A stretch of DNA of 31,545 nt. Source: Hirudo medicinalis. Its lineage: Eukaryota; Annelida; Clitellata; Hirudinida; Hirudinidae. The position numbers and the translations under genes were made by a program. This document shows positions 1 through 7,861 of this stretch, in pieces. Every line of letters begins with the position of its first letter. Position 1 is the stretch's first letter. The stretch is taken from contig MPNW01000381.1 in NCBI GenBank assembly GCA_011800805.1, forward strand, positions 40,432-71,976, read 5' to 3'. The notes under the pieces are model-generated. The model had not been told where the DNA came from and made no database searches. It worked only from the letters and a program-made list of their open reading frames with translations.

Positions 1-130
1 AGTTAAAGTTATAGTTATAGTTATTTAGGTGCGGTCAGTTATAGTTATAGTTACAGTTAACTGATTTGGTTTATGTCAGTTATTAGAGTTTCCAGTTACA
101 GTTATAGTTAATAGAATTAACACTACTTGT
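1..130. repeat. Degenerate GTTATA/GTTACA tandem repeat at window start
   Basis: Short runs of GTTATA with GTTACA and AGTTAA variants fill the first ~110 bases, interrupted by TTTAGGTGCGGTCA. The rest of 130-320 is AT-rich and forms the start of the PBLD intron after exon 7. I see no exon there. Confidence 0.7.
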
Positions 131-320
131 GACAGATTCATTACATTAGAATAATTATTTATTCAGTAACATATCATGATTACAACCAAGCCACATTGAT
201 GTTAGTGTCTTACCATCGCCGTAATTAACATTTATGTTTCACATATTATTAATCATTTACTGCACACCTAAATACTCCAATGGCAAATGTCAATCGATTA
301 AACACTCCAGCAACAATAAC

Positions 321-550
321 CTGTGACTGGGTCTTCATCGATGCCATGCCAAGGAGCAAAATATCTCGAGTAAAAATCAACGCCATCATCGTCTTCTTCT
401 TCTTCCTCTTCACCATCATCATCAGGACGACCGATATCATCATCTTCATCTTCATCGTCACCGTCTCCGCCGGGTTTTCGCACGGTCACAATAACTCCTC
501 TCACGTTGGTCTTACATTCCAGGAGTTTCTTGAATTCAGGAGAGATTGAT
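321..550 (-). CDS. PBLD: PBLD exon 7 with acidic simple-sequence insert
   Basis: The acceptor is CTCCTCAG|A and the donor is GTCACAG|GTTATT, phase 2 to phase 1. The exon encodes [19 protein letters not shown], then IVTVRKPGG, then about 28 residues almost all Asp, Glu or Gly (204-231), then [20 protein letters not shown]. The following residues of the family (SAH...) would be in the next exon, which I do not find in bases 1-320. Confidence 0.88.
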
Positions 551-3257
551 CTGAGGAGAGAGGACCTGCGCGTAAATATTAATTAGTATTAGTAATAAAA
601 AATAATAAAATTAAGAAATAGTAATAATAGAACAATTAAGACTGTTTACTTTGTTAGTATTAACTATCAACTTTATTATTTATTAATACACGACCAAATT
701 AATAACATGCTTATTATAATGACAATGTTATTATCCAGACCACACTAAAAATATGATTTAGAGATGCTGATTCATTGATTGATTGAATATTTTCAACTCA
801 CGGATACTTTGAATCTTCCAATCTGATGAGAAGCTTTCGAGTTGTTTCTGAATATTGAACATCCGCCGTTGATTTGTCTCCGATAACCAGCTAATAATGA
901 TAACCAGCTAATAATGATAACCAGCTAATAATGATAGCCAACTAATAATGATAACCAGCTAATAATGATAACCAGCTAATAATGATAGCCAACTAATAAT
1001 GATAACCAGCTAATAATGATAACCAGCTAATAATGATAACCAGCTAATAATGATAACCAGCTAATAATGATAGCTAACTAATAATGATAACCAGCTAATA
1101 ATGATAACCAGCTAATAATGATAGCTAACTAATAATGATAACCAGCTAATAATGATAACCAACTGTTTAAACTTATATTTGTGATGAAGTTACAAACATT
1201 GGTTTCTAAATTGAGTTAGAAGTACTAGTCGGTTAGCAATCAATTTCTTAACTAACTCTTAACATAGAGTTGTACAAATATTGTATCCAAATAATCAAAC
1301 AATAAAATAATTTTAAAAATGGTAAATATTTGGATTAACTTCTAAGATTTTCTCGAATTCATCAGTCATCTGAAAGAAAAATATGTTGTCAAAATTTCTT
1401 ACACAAAAGAAGCTAGAACTTTTTATATTGGCGTGCAGGTTGGCCGAATGGGTTGCGTTCCTGCATGCAGTCGTAATAGCAAAAGTGGTAATAAGCAGTG
1501 TTCGCAACCCAGCCTGCACCGCCAGAGATCGCCCTCGGACCCCAGATAAATGGTAGGACGATTAAATCACATCCTACCCGGATACATAATTTACTCAAAA
1601 CATCGGCTAATTAATACAATTGCAATTGAAATTATAAATTAATATTTGGTGGTTAATACAGATTTACCAATAATTTAAATAAATATTTATTAGATTATCA
1701 TTAGATAGTCATGAACGTATGAAAGTATAAAGAGATTTTACATTGAACTAATTCATTAACCACAAAAGGTCAAATGATCACCTGCACTTTCACAGGAGGG
1801 TTGAGAGGAAAATCCAGGCTGATGACGTCAGAATCACGTGATTCATTGCTTGCTGATAAAAGGCCACTCAAGGTGTGGAACTCTATGCAATCGGATTGGT
1901 TACCTGTTTATAAATGTTTGGTGCTACATAAATGAATAAATAAATAAATAAATGCTTAGATCGTTAACCTATTGGCACTTATTATAACATATAACAACAA
2001 ATGGTGCAAATAATGATACTTAAGTAATCGTTACATTTATTAATAAACATGATTGTTACTTCAAAGTAAAAGCAGAAACATCATTTTACCAAACATCTAA
2101 TGGTAAAGAAATTCAATTTGATTTGCAACAAAAATATCAATAGCTTTAAATTTCTAACCAATCGTCTTAATATTAATCATCATTGTAATTTTGTGACAAC
2201 CCTGTTACAATATTCACTTGTTGTTAATTGATGTGCAGTTAAGAAAGCGTGATATTATTTATTATTATTATTATTATTGTTGTTGTTGTTATTATTATGT
2301 TTATTTTTTATTTTTTTTACAGATGTTGCATGACGGAATTAAATTAACCGATGCAATTAAAGAGTACAGCTGCAGAAGCAAGCGTTGCATGACCACACAA
2401 GGAGACTTCAGTTGTTGGCGTGAACCACCTCAGGTTGAACTCTGAACCTGGATTAAAGGTCAATTTAAAATAGTGCATGATGAAACAAATCAAAATATGA
2501 AACTTTTTAAATAACAGTTTATCTTCCTGAATTTATTTATGCATAATTATTAGCAGTAATGGCAAAATTTATGTAGTTACTAAGAAATCATTAATATGAC
2601 AAATTATAAAGATTTATTTACAAGGAATTTAATTGGGCAAATTTAACTTTTTTAAGTAAAATAAAATTAGTTTTCTAATTTTTAATTATAAATGTACAAA
2701 TTTATTTTGTAATACTTAATCAAAAATTAACTTTTATCGTAGGAGTCTGCTTCGTTGATGAGTTGAATGAAAGCTGTTTCTGAATGCCTCATCTCTGATG
2801 CTATCCTCACCTGATCCTCGTATGTGAGCTTCTGTCGATTCAAAATAATTGAACAAATGGTTGACATTGTTGACTTGCAAATGTTGATAACCGTATTAAT
2901 TATTCAATTAAACGGTTGATATCAGCAAGCTAATTGGTGACAGCTCTAATAATCAATCCTGCAATGTCGTTGATTGTCTTTACATCTTGTTACATTTTAC
3001 GAACATTTTATTTAAGTAAACTGTCAATAAACTTATCATTAGCCGTTATAAATAATTATTATTATTATGACTCATTTGTTATTAATATTATGATTACATA
3101 CAATATTATTATACCTAAGTGATTAAACATTCACAATCTAATTAATAATTAATTAGCTTCTACAAACCTCTCTGTTGACCAAACAGACTGCCGCTTGATT
3201 GCCAGTGAAAGGTCCTCTTGAGAAAGCATCAACAACAAACATTTGAAAGGCAGGCAT
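321..3257 (-). CDS. PBLD: PBLD-like (PhzF-fold) gene, seven coding exons, C-terminus missing at left edge
   Basis: Read on the minus strand, seven exons join without a frame break: 3257-3168, 2831-2732, 2441-2349, 1903-1782, 1369-1340, 890-802 and 550-321. They give 754 nt, about 251 residues. PBLD proteins are PhzF-fold isomerase-like enzymes, presumably cytosolic; the substrate of the animal members is not settled. Family landmarks seen in order are [20 protein letters not shown] at the N-terminus, the HSETAF motif with the probable catalytic Glu at residue 48, LRWFTP (67-72), [14 protein letters not shown] (78-91), [20 protein letters not shown], and [19 protein letters not shown] at the end. 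Animal PBLD is about 290 residues, and here the part starting at the SAH motif is absent, so the last exon or exons lie left of base 1. An acidic insert of about 28 residues (204-231) is unusual. Family assignment rests on remembered motifs, but the motif order and phase agreement make it strong. Confidence 0.9.
802..890 (-). CDS. PBLD: PBLD exon 6, beginning inside a minisatellite unit
   Basis: The exon encodes [20 protein letters not shown] followed by LIRLEDSKY, and ends TATCC|GTGAGT in phase 2. The next exon supplies the third base (CC|A, proline). The acceptor is ATTATTAG|CTGGTTATC. Its first nine exonic bases and its AG are part of the first unit of the 17-bp repeat at 882-1162. Confidence 0.88.
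882..1162. repeat. 17-bp minisatellite, 16 full units, abutting PBLD exon 6
   Basis: The unit is GATAACCAGCTAATAAT. Sixteen full copies and a partial one are arranged as AAAB AAB AAAA C AA C A, where B is GATAGCCAACTAATAAT and C is GATAGCTAACTAATAAT. On the PBLD (minus) strand every unit contains ATTATTAG followed by CTGGTTATC or a close variant, a copy of the exon 6 acceptor and its first nine exonic bases. Confidence 0.95.
1340..1369 (-). CDS. PBLD: PBLD exon 5, 30-nt microexon
   Basis: A very good acceptor, ATATTTTTCTTTCAG|, precedes ATGACTGATG. The exon encodes only [10 protein letters not shown] and ends at TTAGAA|GTTAAT. It is phase 0 at both ends, joins exon 4 to exon 6 in frame, and matches the family's short DFHEVEDLIK helix in position and character. 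It is too short to be found by ORF scanning. Confidence 0.75.
1433..1520 (+). repeat. tRNA-like element (tRNA pseudogene or SINE head)
   Basis: A perfect 7-bp acceptor stem GTGCAGG/CCTGCAC (1433-1439 with 1513-1519) encloses an A-box-like TGGCCGAATGGGTTGCG (1441-1457), a TCGTAAT anticodon-loop-like stretch and a B-box-like TGTTCGCAACC (1499-1509). The T stem pairs poorly, so it is not a working tRNA. Downstream, GGTAGGAC (1551-1558) and CATCCTACC (about 1570-1579) could form a hairpin in a SINE body. It lies in a PBLD intron, opposite to that gene. Confidence 0.55.
1782..1903 (-). CDS. PBLD: PBLD exon 4
   Basis: The acceptor is TAAACAG|GTAACC and the donor is GTGCAG|GTGATC. The 122 nt complete the split glycine codon (G|GT) and end in phase 0. 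The exon encodes [13 protein letters not shown] and then a [12 protein letters not shown] stretch, matching the family's LTF-TLSGEL and LDLPLYP region. Confidence 0.88.
1904..2348. other. PBLD intron 3, AT-rich, with retroelement-like tail and ATT microsatellite
   Basis: GTGCTACATAAATG (1921-1934) followed by (AATA)n resembles the 3' tail of a non-LTR element. A (TTA)n/(TTG)n tract lies at about 2254-2297. Nothing else is recognisable. Confidence 0.5.
2349..2441 (-). CDS. PBLD: PBLD exon 3, LRWFTP and CGHATL segment
   Basis: The acceptor is GGTTCAG|AGTTCAAC and the donor is ATCG|GTTAAT. The 93 nt begin with the two bases that complete the split codon from exon 2 (A|AG) and end in phase 1. 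The exon encodes [13 protein letters not shown] followed by [14 protein letters not shown], the most conserved block of the family. A plus-strand open frame over the same bases is a shadow. Confidence 0.92.
2732..2831 (-). CDS. PBLD: PBLD exon 2, catalytic HSETAF segment
   Basis: The acceptor is TCGACAG|AAGCTC and the donor is GATAAAA|GTTAAT. The 100 nt run from phase 0 to phase 1. The exon encodes [14 protein letters not shown] and then [10 protein letters not shown]. The Glu of the SET motif matches the general acid/base Glu of PhzF-family proteins. Confidence 0.9.
3168..3257 (-). CDS. PBLD: PBLD exon 1 (coding part), start codon
   Basis: ATG is at 3257-3255 and the exon gives 30 codons ending in VNRE. 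The donor is GAG|GTTTGT (intron begins at 3167), phase 0. The ATG is preceded by AAATCAG|GAAATCCGTGAA, so an acceptor at 3270-3271 may join a non-coding leader exon. The 12 bases between that acceptor and the ATG would be 5' UTR. The spacing from Met to the VVDAF motif fits the family start. Confidence 0.88.
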
Positions 3258-3269
3258 TTCACGGATTTC

Positions 3270-4363
3270 CTGATTTAAATCGATTTTTATAACTTCATAA
3301 TTATTAATTTGAAAATATTGATAATTGAATTAAACAAAATTTCTTAATTGATATATATGATAAGCGCCATTATTATACCTACTATTATTAAATTACACAT
3401 TTTTCAAATATTTCGAAAAGGCTTGTTTCATGTTGCATTAGCACTGTAAAACCAGTAGCAATATCATAAATAATAGATTTTATTGGTCTTACATATTTGT
3501 CTTACATATTCTTACACATAATAAATGTGCAATTTATTTTTGTAGTTCACTTTGGAGTCCTTTTTTAGGGTTGCCATTCAAACTCGATTGAAACAAAAAT
3601 AGGATGAAAATAAAATGTCCACAGTTAAGTTGAACATTTGCAAGAAATTGAACTCTGGATTTCAACAAATGCCATGTGTAATACTGAATTATATCAACAT
3701 TTTTGCGTTATTACGTAGTTGACGTAAAAGTCAATGTTTATCAACTTTTATCGAATTTTTGCAAAAACCACAACAATCCAAATAAGTTATTGTATTTGAC
3801 AAATAATGATAGTTATTCTTTGTTGCTTAATACATTAATTTAATGATGATGATAATAACAACAATCAACAATGCGCCATATTAAACTCACCGCAGCTGAG
3901 ATTGATTCTGAGGCTCCACTAGCGGGTACATTTTAAGAATTTTGCATAATGACCTCTGAACTTTAAACTCCTACAGTATCACTCATTCTTTTATTCGTCG
4001 TCCTTTCACTCATCTGAGATGCCTTTGAAAAGGCTCTGGTACTTGTAGTCTGAAGATTATATTTTACAACTTTTTCCAATGGATGTTGTGGAACATATAG
4101 GTTGTCCCACATATTAAAATTAAATATTCCCAAAAAATGGGTTTTTGGAAGCGGTAAAAACTATATTAAAAACTAAAAGTTGTTTAAACAATCTTCCTTT
4201 TCAATAATTTCATATTTTCGTAAATAGTTAAAACAAACTTATTGTAAGATTCGCTTTAGAATCCATCAATGAAAACGAGTTATTGACTGCTATTGTTATT
4301 GATTGATTCCAAGTTGAAATGCTAAAATGTGAAGGGTGAGGCAGACAGAAAGACAGCGAACTG
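3270..4363. other. Spacer upstream of PBLD with a possible leader-exon donor
   Basis: On the minus strand CAGCTGCG|GTGAGTTT (exon end 3891) is a strong splice donor. It could end a non-coding PBLD leader exon that joins the acceptor at 3270-3271. No TATA box is convincing. The rest is AT-rich with no coding frame that I recognise. Confidence 0.35.
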
Positions 4364-4582
4364 ATGCAGCGGTGCCTAAAATACAGATATATAAATACAG
4401 GTAAAAAACGTCAAACCACAGTTCCGAATTTCGGGCCTCACGGAAGACCCAAGAAGTGCTTGAAATGTATTTCCCTCGAGAACGAAAAAGATGAGTTCCT
4501 CATCAGGAATCCAACTGGATTCTTGGAAGAAGTTGAAATGAGACTACTTCATGAAGTCTTTCAGGAAAGGAACGCGTTATGA
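4364..4582 (+). CDS. Unrecognised 72-codon ORF
   Basis: This open frame lies in a patch of clearly higher GC (about 4390-4920). It encodes a basic start (GKKRQTTVPNFGPHGRPKK) with a CLKC pair, then an amphipathic acidic end (FLEEVEMRLLHEVFQE). A different frame continues open from 4549 to about 4690, so the patch may be a decayed or spliced coding segment. A donor-like GTCA|GTGAGT lies near 4862. No family is recognised and expression is unknown. Confidence 0.25.
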   Translation: MQRCLKYRYINTGKKRQTTVPNFGPHGRPKKCLKCISLENEKDEFLIRNPTGFLEEVEMRLLHEVFQERNAL

Positions 4583-5331
4583 CTGGCGAAAGGACCTAGC
4601 GCTCACAAGCAGAACATCAACCGTCATTGAGCGGCACCGACGACCGCTACAAAGAAAATGTAACTTTCAGTTTGCTTTGTGCCAACGTTAATTATGTGGC
4701 AGTACTTGTTGGTATCAATATTAAAAAGCCTCGGAGAATCTCCATTAACCCATGCACCGCATAAGATGCCAGGCAAACAACGATTAGGAATTGGGTGCTT
4801 GAAGATTACATTTTATTTTAAGGAATTGGTTACGATTAACCAATGGGGACATCCGTCTGGTCAGTGAGTACAAAGGAGAAGTTTGGTGAAGGGCCACCTC
4901 CTCTGAGGAGTTTAACATTGTTCCAGAATTTCAGGTTAATGAAGTGGTTGGAGAATTAGTTAAAGTTAATTGTTAAGACATTTCGGTTATTCAATGCTCT
5001 GCTTCACCCCACTTTTTTAAAACTCAATAAAAGCCTTCACATTATCATCAGTTAAACTGTTGTCGGGGGACCTTTCGGAATTTCTGTTGAAATGAAAAGA
5101 CAAGCCATGTTTGAACATTTTAAAATGATTCTCGCCAATGCATTGATAATTTAGTGTTTTGAATATAATTTTATTAAAAATTTTACGTAAATTATAAAAC
5201 GATTTAGTAAATATAAAGTTAAAAACGCAAATTTAATGTTTTCAAATTGGTTGGATGTGAGCTTTATTGTGCTCTTGTAAGCATGTTGCCAACAAGCTTA
5301 ATTTCATTCTGCACCTCATCAAACGCACGAA
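4583..5331. other. Spacer before the RING gene
   Basis: This stretch has moderate GC to about 4920 and is AT-rich after that. A 62-codon open frame (4679-4867) shows no family features. In-frame TAA at 5299 precedes the RING start codon. No clear TATA box is visible. Confidence 0.4.
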
Positions 5332-5576
5332 ATGGAAAGAAATAAAAATTCTGAGAAGAAGATTACCAGGGTAATGGAGGCACCACCCGGTGAAGTTTTG
5401 AGCTTCTGTAAAGAAAACTTGTGTCACGGATTTCCACCACCGATCAAACATCGTGAAGGAGGAGATGACGAGGATTGTCCAGTTTGTTTCGAGTCATTAA
5501 ACTCAAAGAGAGTAGTGAGGCTGGATATTTGCCGCCACATGTTTTGTGAAGAGTGTATACAAAGATATCAGACCGA
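5332..5576 (+). CDS. RING gene exon 1
   Basis: Encodes residues 1-81 plus two bases, including the first six zinc ligands (CPVC and CRHMFCEEC). Read through without splicing, the frame stops shortly after in intron sequence, so the third Cys pair depends on the splice. Confidence 0.8.
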
Positions 5577-6405
5577 GTGCGTTTTCTTTTCTTTCTATTC
5601 CTCTTAATTTATTCGCAAATGCCAAGCATTTAGGTAATATATTTTTATTTGCAGTAAAGGATGTCCAATGTGCAGGCAAAATTATGACGGATATGTGACT
5701 CTTACCACGTTTGTAGCATGCAATGATGAGGATTGGCAGAATCTCTTTGATTTGCATCGTAGATGCGTATTTAATTGTAATCCTATTATCAAAGAATTTA
5801 TAGGAGATCTTAACGATAATTGGCTGAAACTCGTGGAATTTATATTTCGATCGCAAGCATCAGGCGAAAAATACAAAGGCATAAAAGGAATTGAATATTT
5901 GCTCTTGGGTGAACAATATTGCGATGAGGTTTTGAAAACAGAAAAGTGTTACGCGGTCATTAAGAAAGCGACAAAAAGACAGATTGTTATGGGGTGTCTG
6001 CTGCCCTACGTGTCCTTGAGACTTGTTATTTCTCAGAACGAAGAAAACGATATTCAACAGGACGACGAATACGCCGACAAAGTTGTCGGAGATGTGGCCG
6101 TTCAGTTAGAGGCATGTTGGAGAGGATTTCAATCATTATTAAGCAGAGGGATCTTAGAGCACATATTTATCCGGAAGTTTCAAACTATGACGTGTTCTCT
6201 AATGATTTCAGGCTTTCAAGATAGCGAAGCTTATCAAAATCATCGCACACCTATGAAGGAACAAATAAAAAATATGAAGATGTGCAATTTTGAAGTCTCC
6301 CTTTTTAAAGCAGTAAGGCAATCATTTCCTTCTTGTGACCGGTCGAATATGACTACTCCGAGGGGGTACAAGGACACCCAATGTTGTCCAGCTATCAAAA
6401 GATAA
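5332..6405 (+). CDS. C3HC4 RING-finger protein, two exons
   Basis: Exon 1 is 5332-5576 and exon 2 is 5655-6405. The 78-nt intron has ACCGA|GTGCGT and TTTATTTGCAG|T, and joining gives GA|T (Asp) and 331 residues. The RING finger spans residues 49-88: C49-x2-C52, C67-x-H69, C72-x2-C75 and C85-x2-C88. The last Cys pair (GCPMCRQ) comes from exon 2, so the intron splits the finger. RING domains recruit E2 enzymes, so a ubiquitin-ligase role is likely by family. The remaining ~240 residues look helical and cytosolic, with no signal peptide or membrane segment, and I recognise no partner domain. The ATG is the first after an in-frame stop at 5299. AATAAA at 6422-6427, 17 nt after the stop, would give a very short 3' UTR. 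Confidence 0.8.
5655..6405 (+). CDS. RING gene exon 2
   Basis: Begins with the last base of the split Asp codon, then KGCPMCRQNYDGYV, completing the finger. The rest is mixed helical sequence with several cysteines. The last ~60 residues (from about 6230) look less protein-like, and a minus-strand frame at 6322-6546 is open over the same bases, so the true 3' end may differ. Confidence 0.75.
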
Positions 6406-6421
6406 TGTTGCATCGTAATCA

Positions 6422-6427
6422 AATAAA
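6422..6427 (+). terminator. Possible poly(A) signal of the RING gene
   Basis: AATAAA lies 17 nt after the TAA stop of the RING frame. This is close, but the composition makes chance matches common. Confidence 0.4.
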
Positions 6428-6491
6428 CTGCCCTTGCTGATTCCATCAGTTGTTAATATAAATTGTTTGTCGTTTATCTTGAAATTCTTGA

Positions 6492-7020
6492 ATGAGCCTT
6501 CTAACAGGGATCCATCATAGATGGACCCCTTCGAACCAAGACCCAATCATCTTGCGCAAATTACGTTGGGATAAAAGCGGAATCGAACATTTGTCTTTCG
6601 GAAAATATGTACAAGAAGGGAGGCTTTTTAACTTGCATGACTTGAATGACGATTCTAGAAATGAATTGCTAAAAATAAATGTCTGAATTTGTGTGAAGAA
6701 ACCAAAATCATTTTAAGCATGATCTCATCGTTCGACATCAGACGTTCCACCTCCACTTTGAGGTGGTTTGTGATGCTCATTGTGGTATGTGGTATGTGGT
6801 ATGAGGTATGAGTATCGTAGGTGGTGTTAAAGATGCAGGAAACGTGCAGTTGGAGATGAAGCAAATGATTGCCAAAGCCACCATATCATCGTTGGTCAGC
6901 TTCTTACGCATTTCTCTCACTTGGTCATTAAAATGTTTGCCTTACTACCAAAGGAAGAAGAAAACGCTATTTTTTCCCACTTCGCCAATAGTTTTGTTGC
7001 ACTTGTAGATATTTTAGAGT
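6492..7020 (+). pseudogene. Fragmented coding-like frames downstream of the RING gene
   Basis: Three plus-strand segments read like protein but lie in different frames. They are 6492-6686 (ILRKLRWDKSGIEHLSFGKY...), about 6681-6810 (NLCEETKIILSMISSFDIRR...) and about 6829-7020 (SHHIIVGQLLTHFSHLVIKM... ending VDILEF and a stop). The first shift is a single base beside an A-rich run. The second lies in a GTATGTG-type microsatellite at about 6780-6815. They may be the decayed C-terminal part of the RING gene, a separate pseudogene, or exons whose junctions I cannot place. No family is recognised. Confidence 0.35.
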
Positions 7021-7192
7021 TTTAGTACAATTTTTACAACTATACAATTTCTCTAGAAGTTGAACTTGTAATTTATTTAATGAGATAACTTGATTTTTAC
7101 ATTTATAATATTATTTATCAATTTGATTGAAATCCAATTAAGTTCCAATGTAAAAAATGTAACCTTAAAAAGAAGATATAAGACAGCACAGC

Positions 7193-7861
7193 ATGATTGC
7201 AAGCAAAATATTTTATCGAATTTCACATCATTTCGATGAGCTTTTAAAAGAACTTTTGATCAAACAGATCATACAGCGGCTTAGGACAAATACAAGCAAC
7301 AACAAATACCATTATTTACTGACATCTGGTGAGCATCATTTAGTTAATTTATTTGACTTTTGCCCATTTTGTGACTGAATGGTACTCGTCCATTACATTT
7401 GTTGTATTATTCAGTTAACCAAGTTAACCATTAAAGTTAACCAAGAATAACTTGAAAGTTAGAAACAAGCTTAGACTTCCAAAGTTCACCACATTTCACT
7501 GCTAACTTGCGTTCCGAATAAAAAGTCGAATAATTAAGCTAAACCAGTTAAACAATTTGTTGCAAATGTTATTGTAGCATAATTTAATGTAGCTATTCAA
7601 TGTAAACTTACTTAAAGTAATGGTCCGCTAACCTTCATGTTTGTTACACTTTAAATAATTCCAATGTTTTTATCCCTGCAATAAACACCACTTCGTTGGT
7701 TAACTCCATTCTTAATAATCTAATAATTAATGGTTAATAATTACATTTATCTTTAAATTTATTTTTAACTACAAATTGGGATATGCGAAGAAGCCAGCAT
7801 TACTCCAGACGTGCGAATGATGGTGTCAGATTTTAATGAATGTAATCTGCAACAGCTGTGA
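7193..7861 (+). CDS. Possible small two-exon gene
   Basis: Exon 1 (7193-7328) starts at ATG with an amphipathic helical stretch (HHFDELLKELLIKQIIQRLR) and ends ACATCTG|GTGAGC in phase 1. A second open segment, 7791-7861, encodes ASITPDVRMMVSDFNECNLQ and a stop. Using GCGAAG|AA as acceptor gives a phase-consistent join (G|AA) and about 68 residues, but that acceptor has no pyrimidine tract. GATATAAG lies about 20 nt before the ATG. The product is unknown. Confidence 0.3.

Noticed and set aside
280..549. 89-codon plus-strand hydrophobic frame
   Set aside because: Shadow of the acidic PBLD exon 7 on the minus strand.
882..1162. CRISPR-like array
   Set aside because: Units are contiguous 17-mers with no spacers, and the context is a eukaryotic intron.
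1823..1844. TGACGTCA followed by the perfect palindrome GAATCACGTGATTC, looking like a CRE plus E-box promoter
   Set aside because: It lies inside PBLD exon 4 and is explained by the coding sequence (Asn-Glu-Ser-Arg-Asp-Ser-Asp-Val).
2218..2445. 75-codon plus-strand frame with a TTTTTTTTACAG acceptor-like start, first read as a terminal exon
   Set aside because: The opposite strand over 2349-2441 encodes the conserved PBLD LRWFTP/CGHATL block, so the plus frame is a shadow.
4679..4867. 62-codon ORF ending near a GTGAGT donor
   Set aside because: Composition is mixed, no family is recognised and no acceptor is clear. Left in the spacer description.
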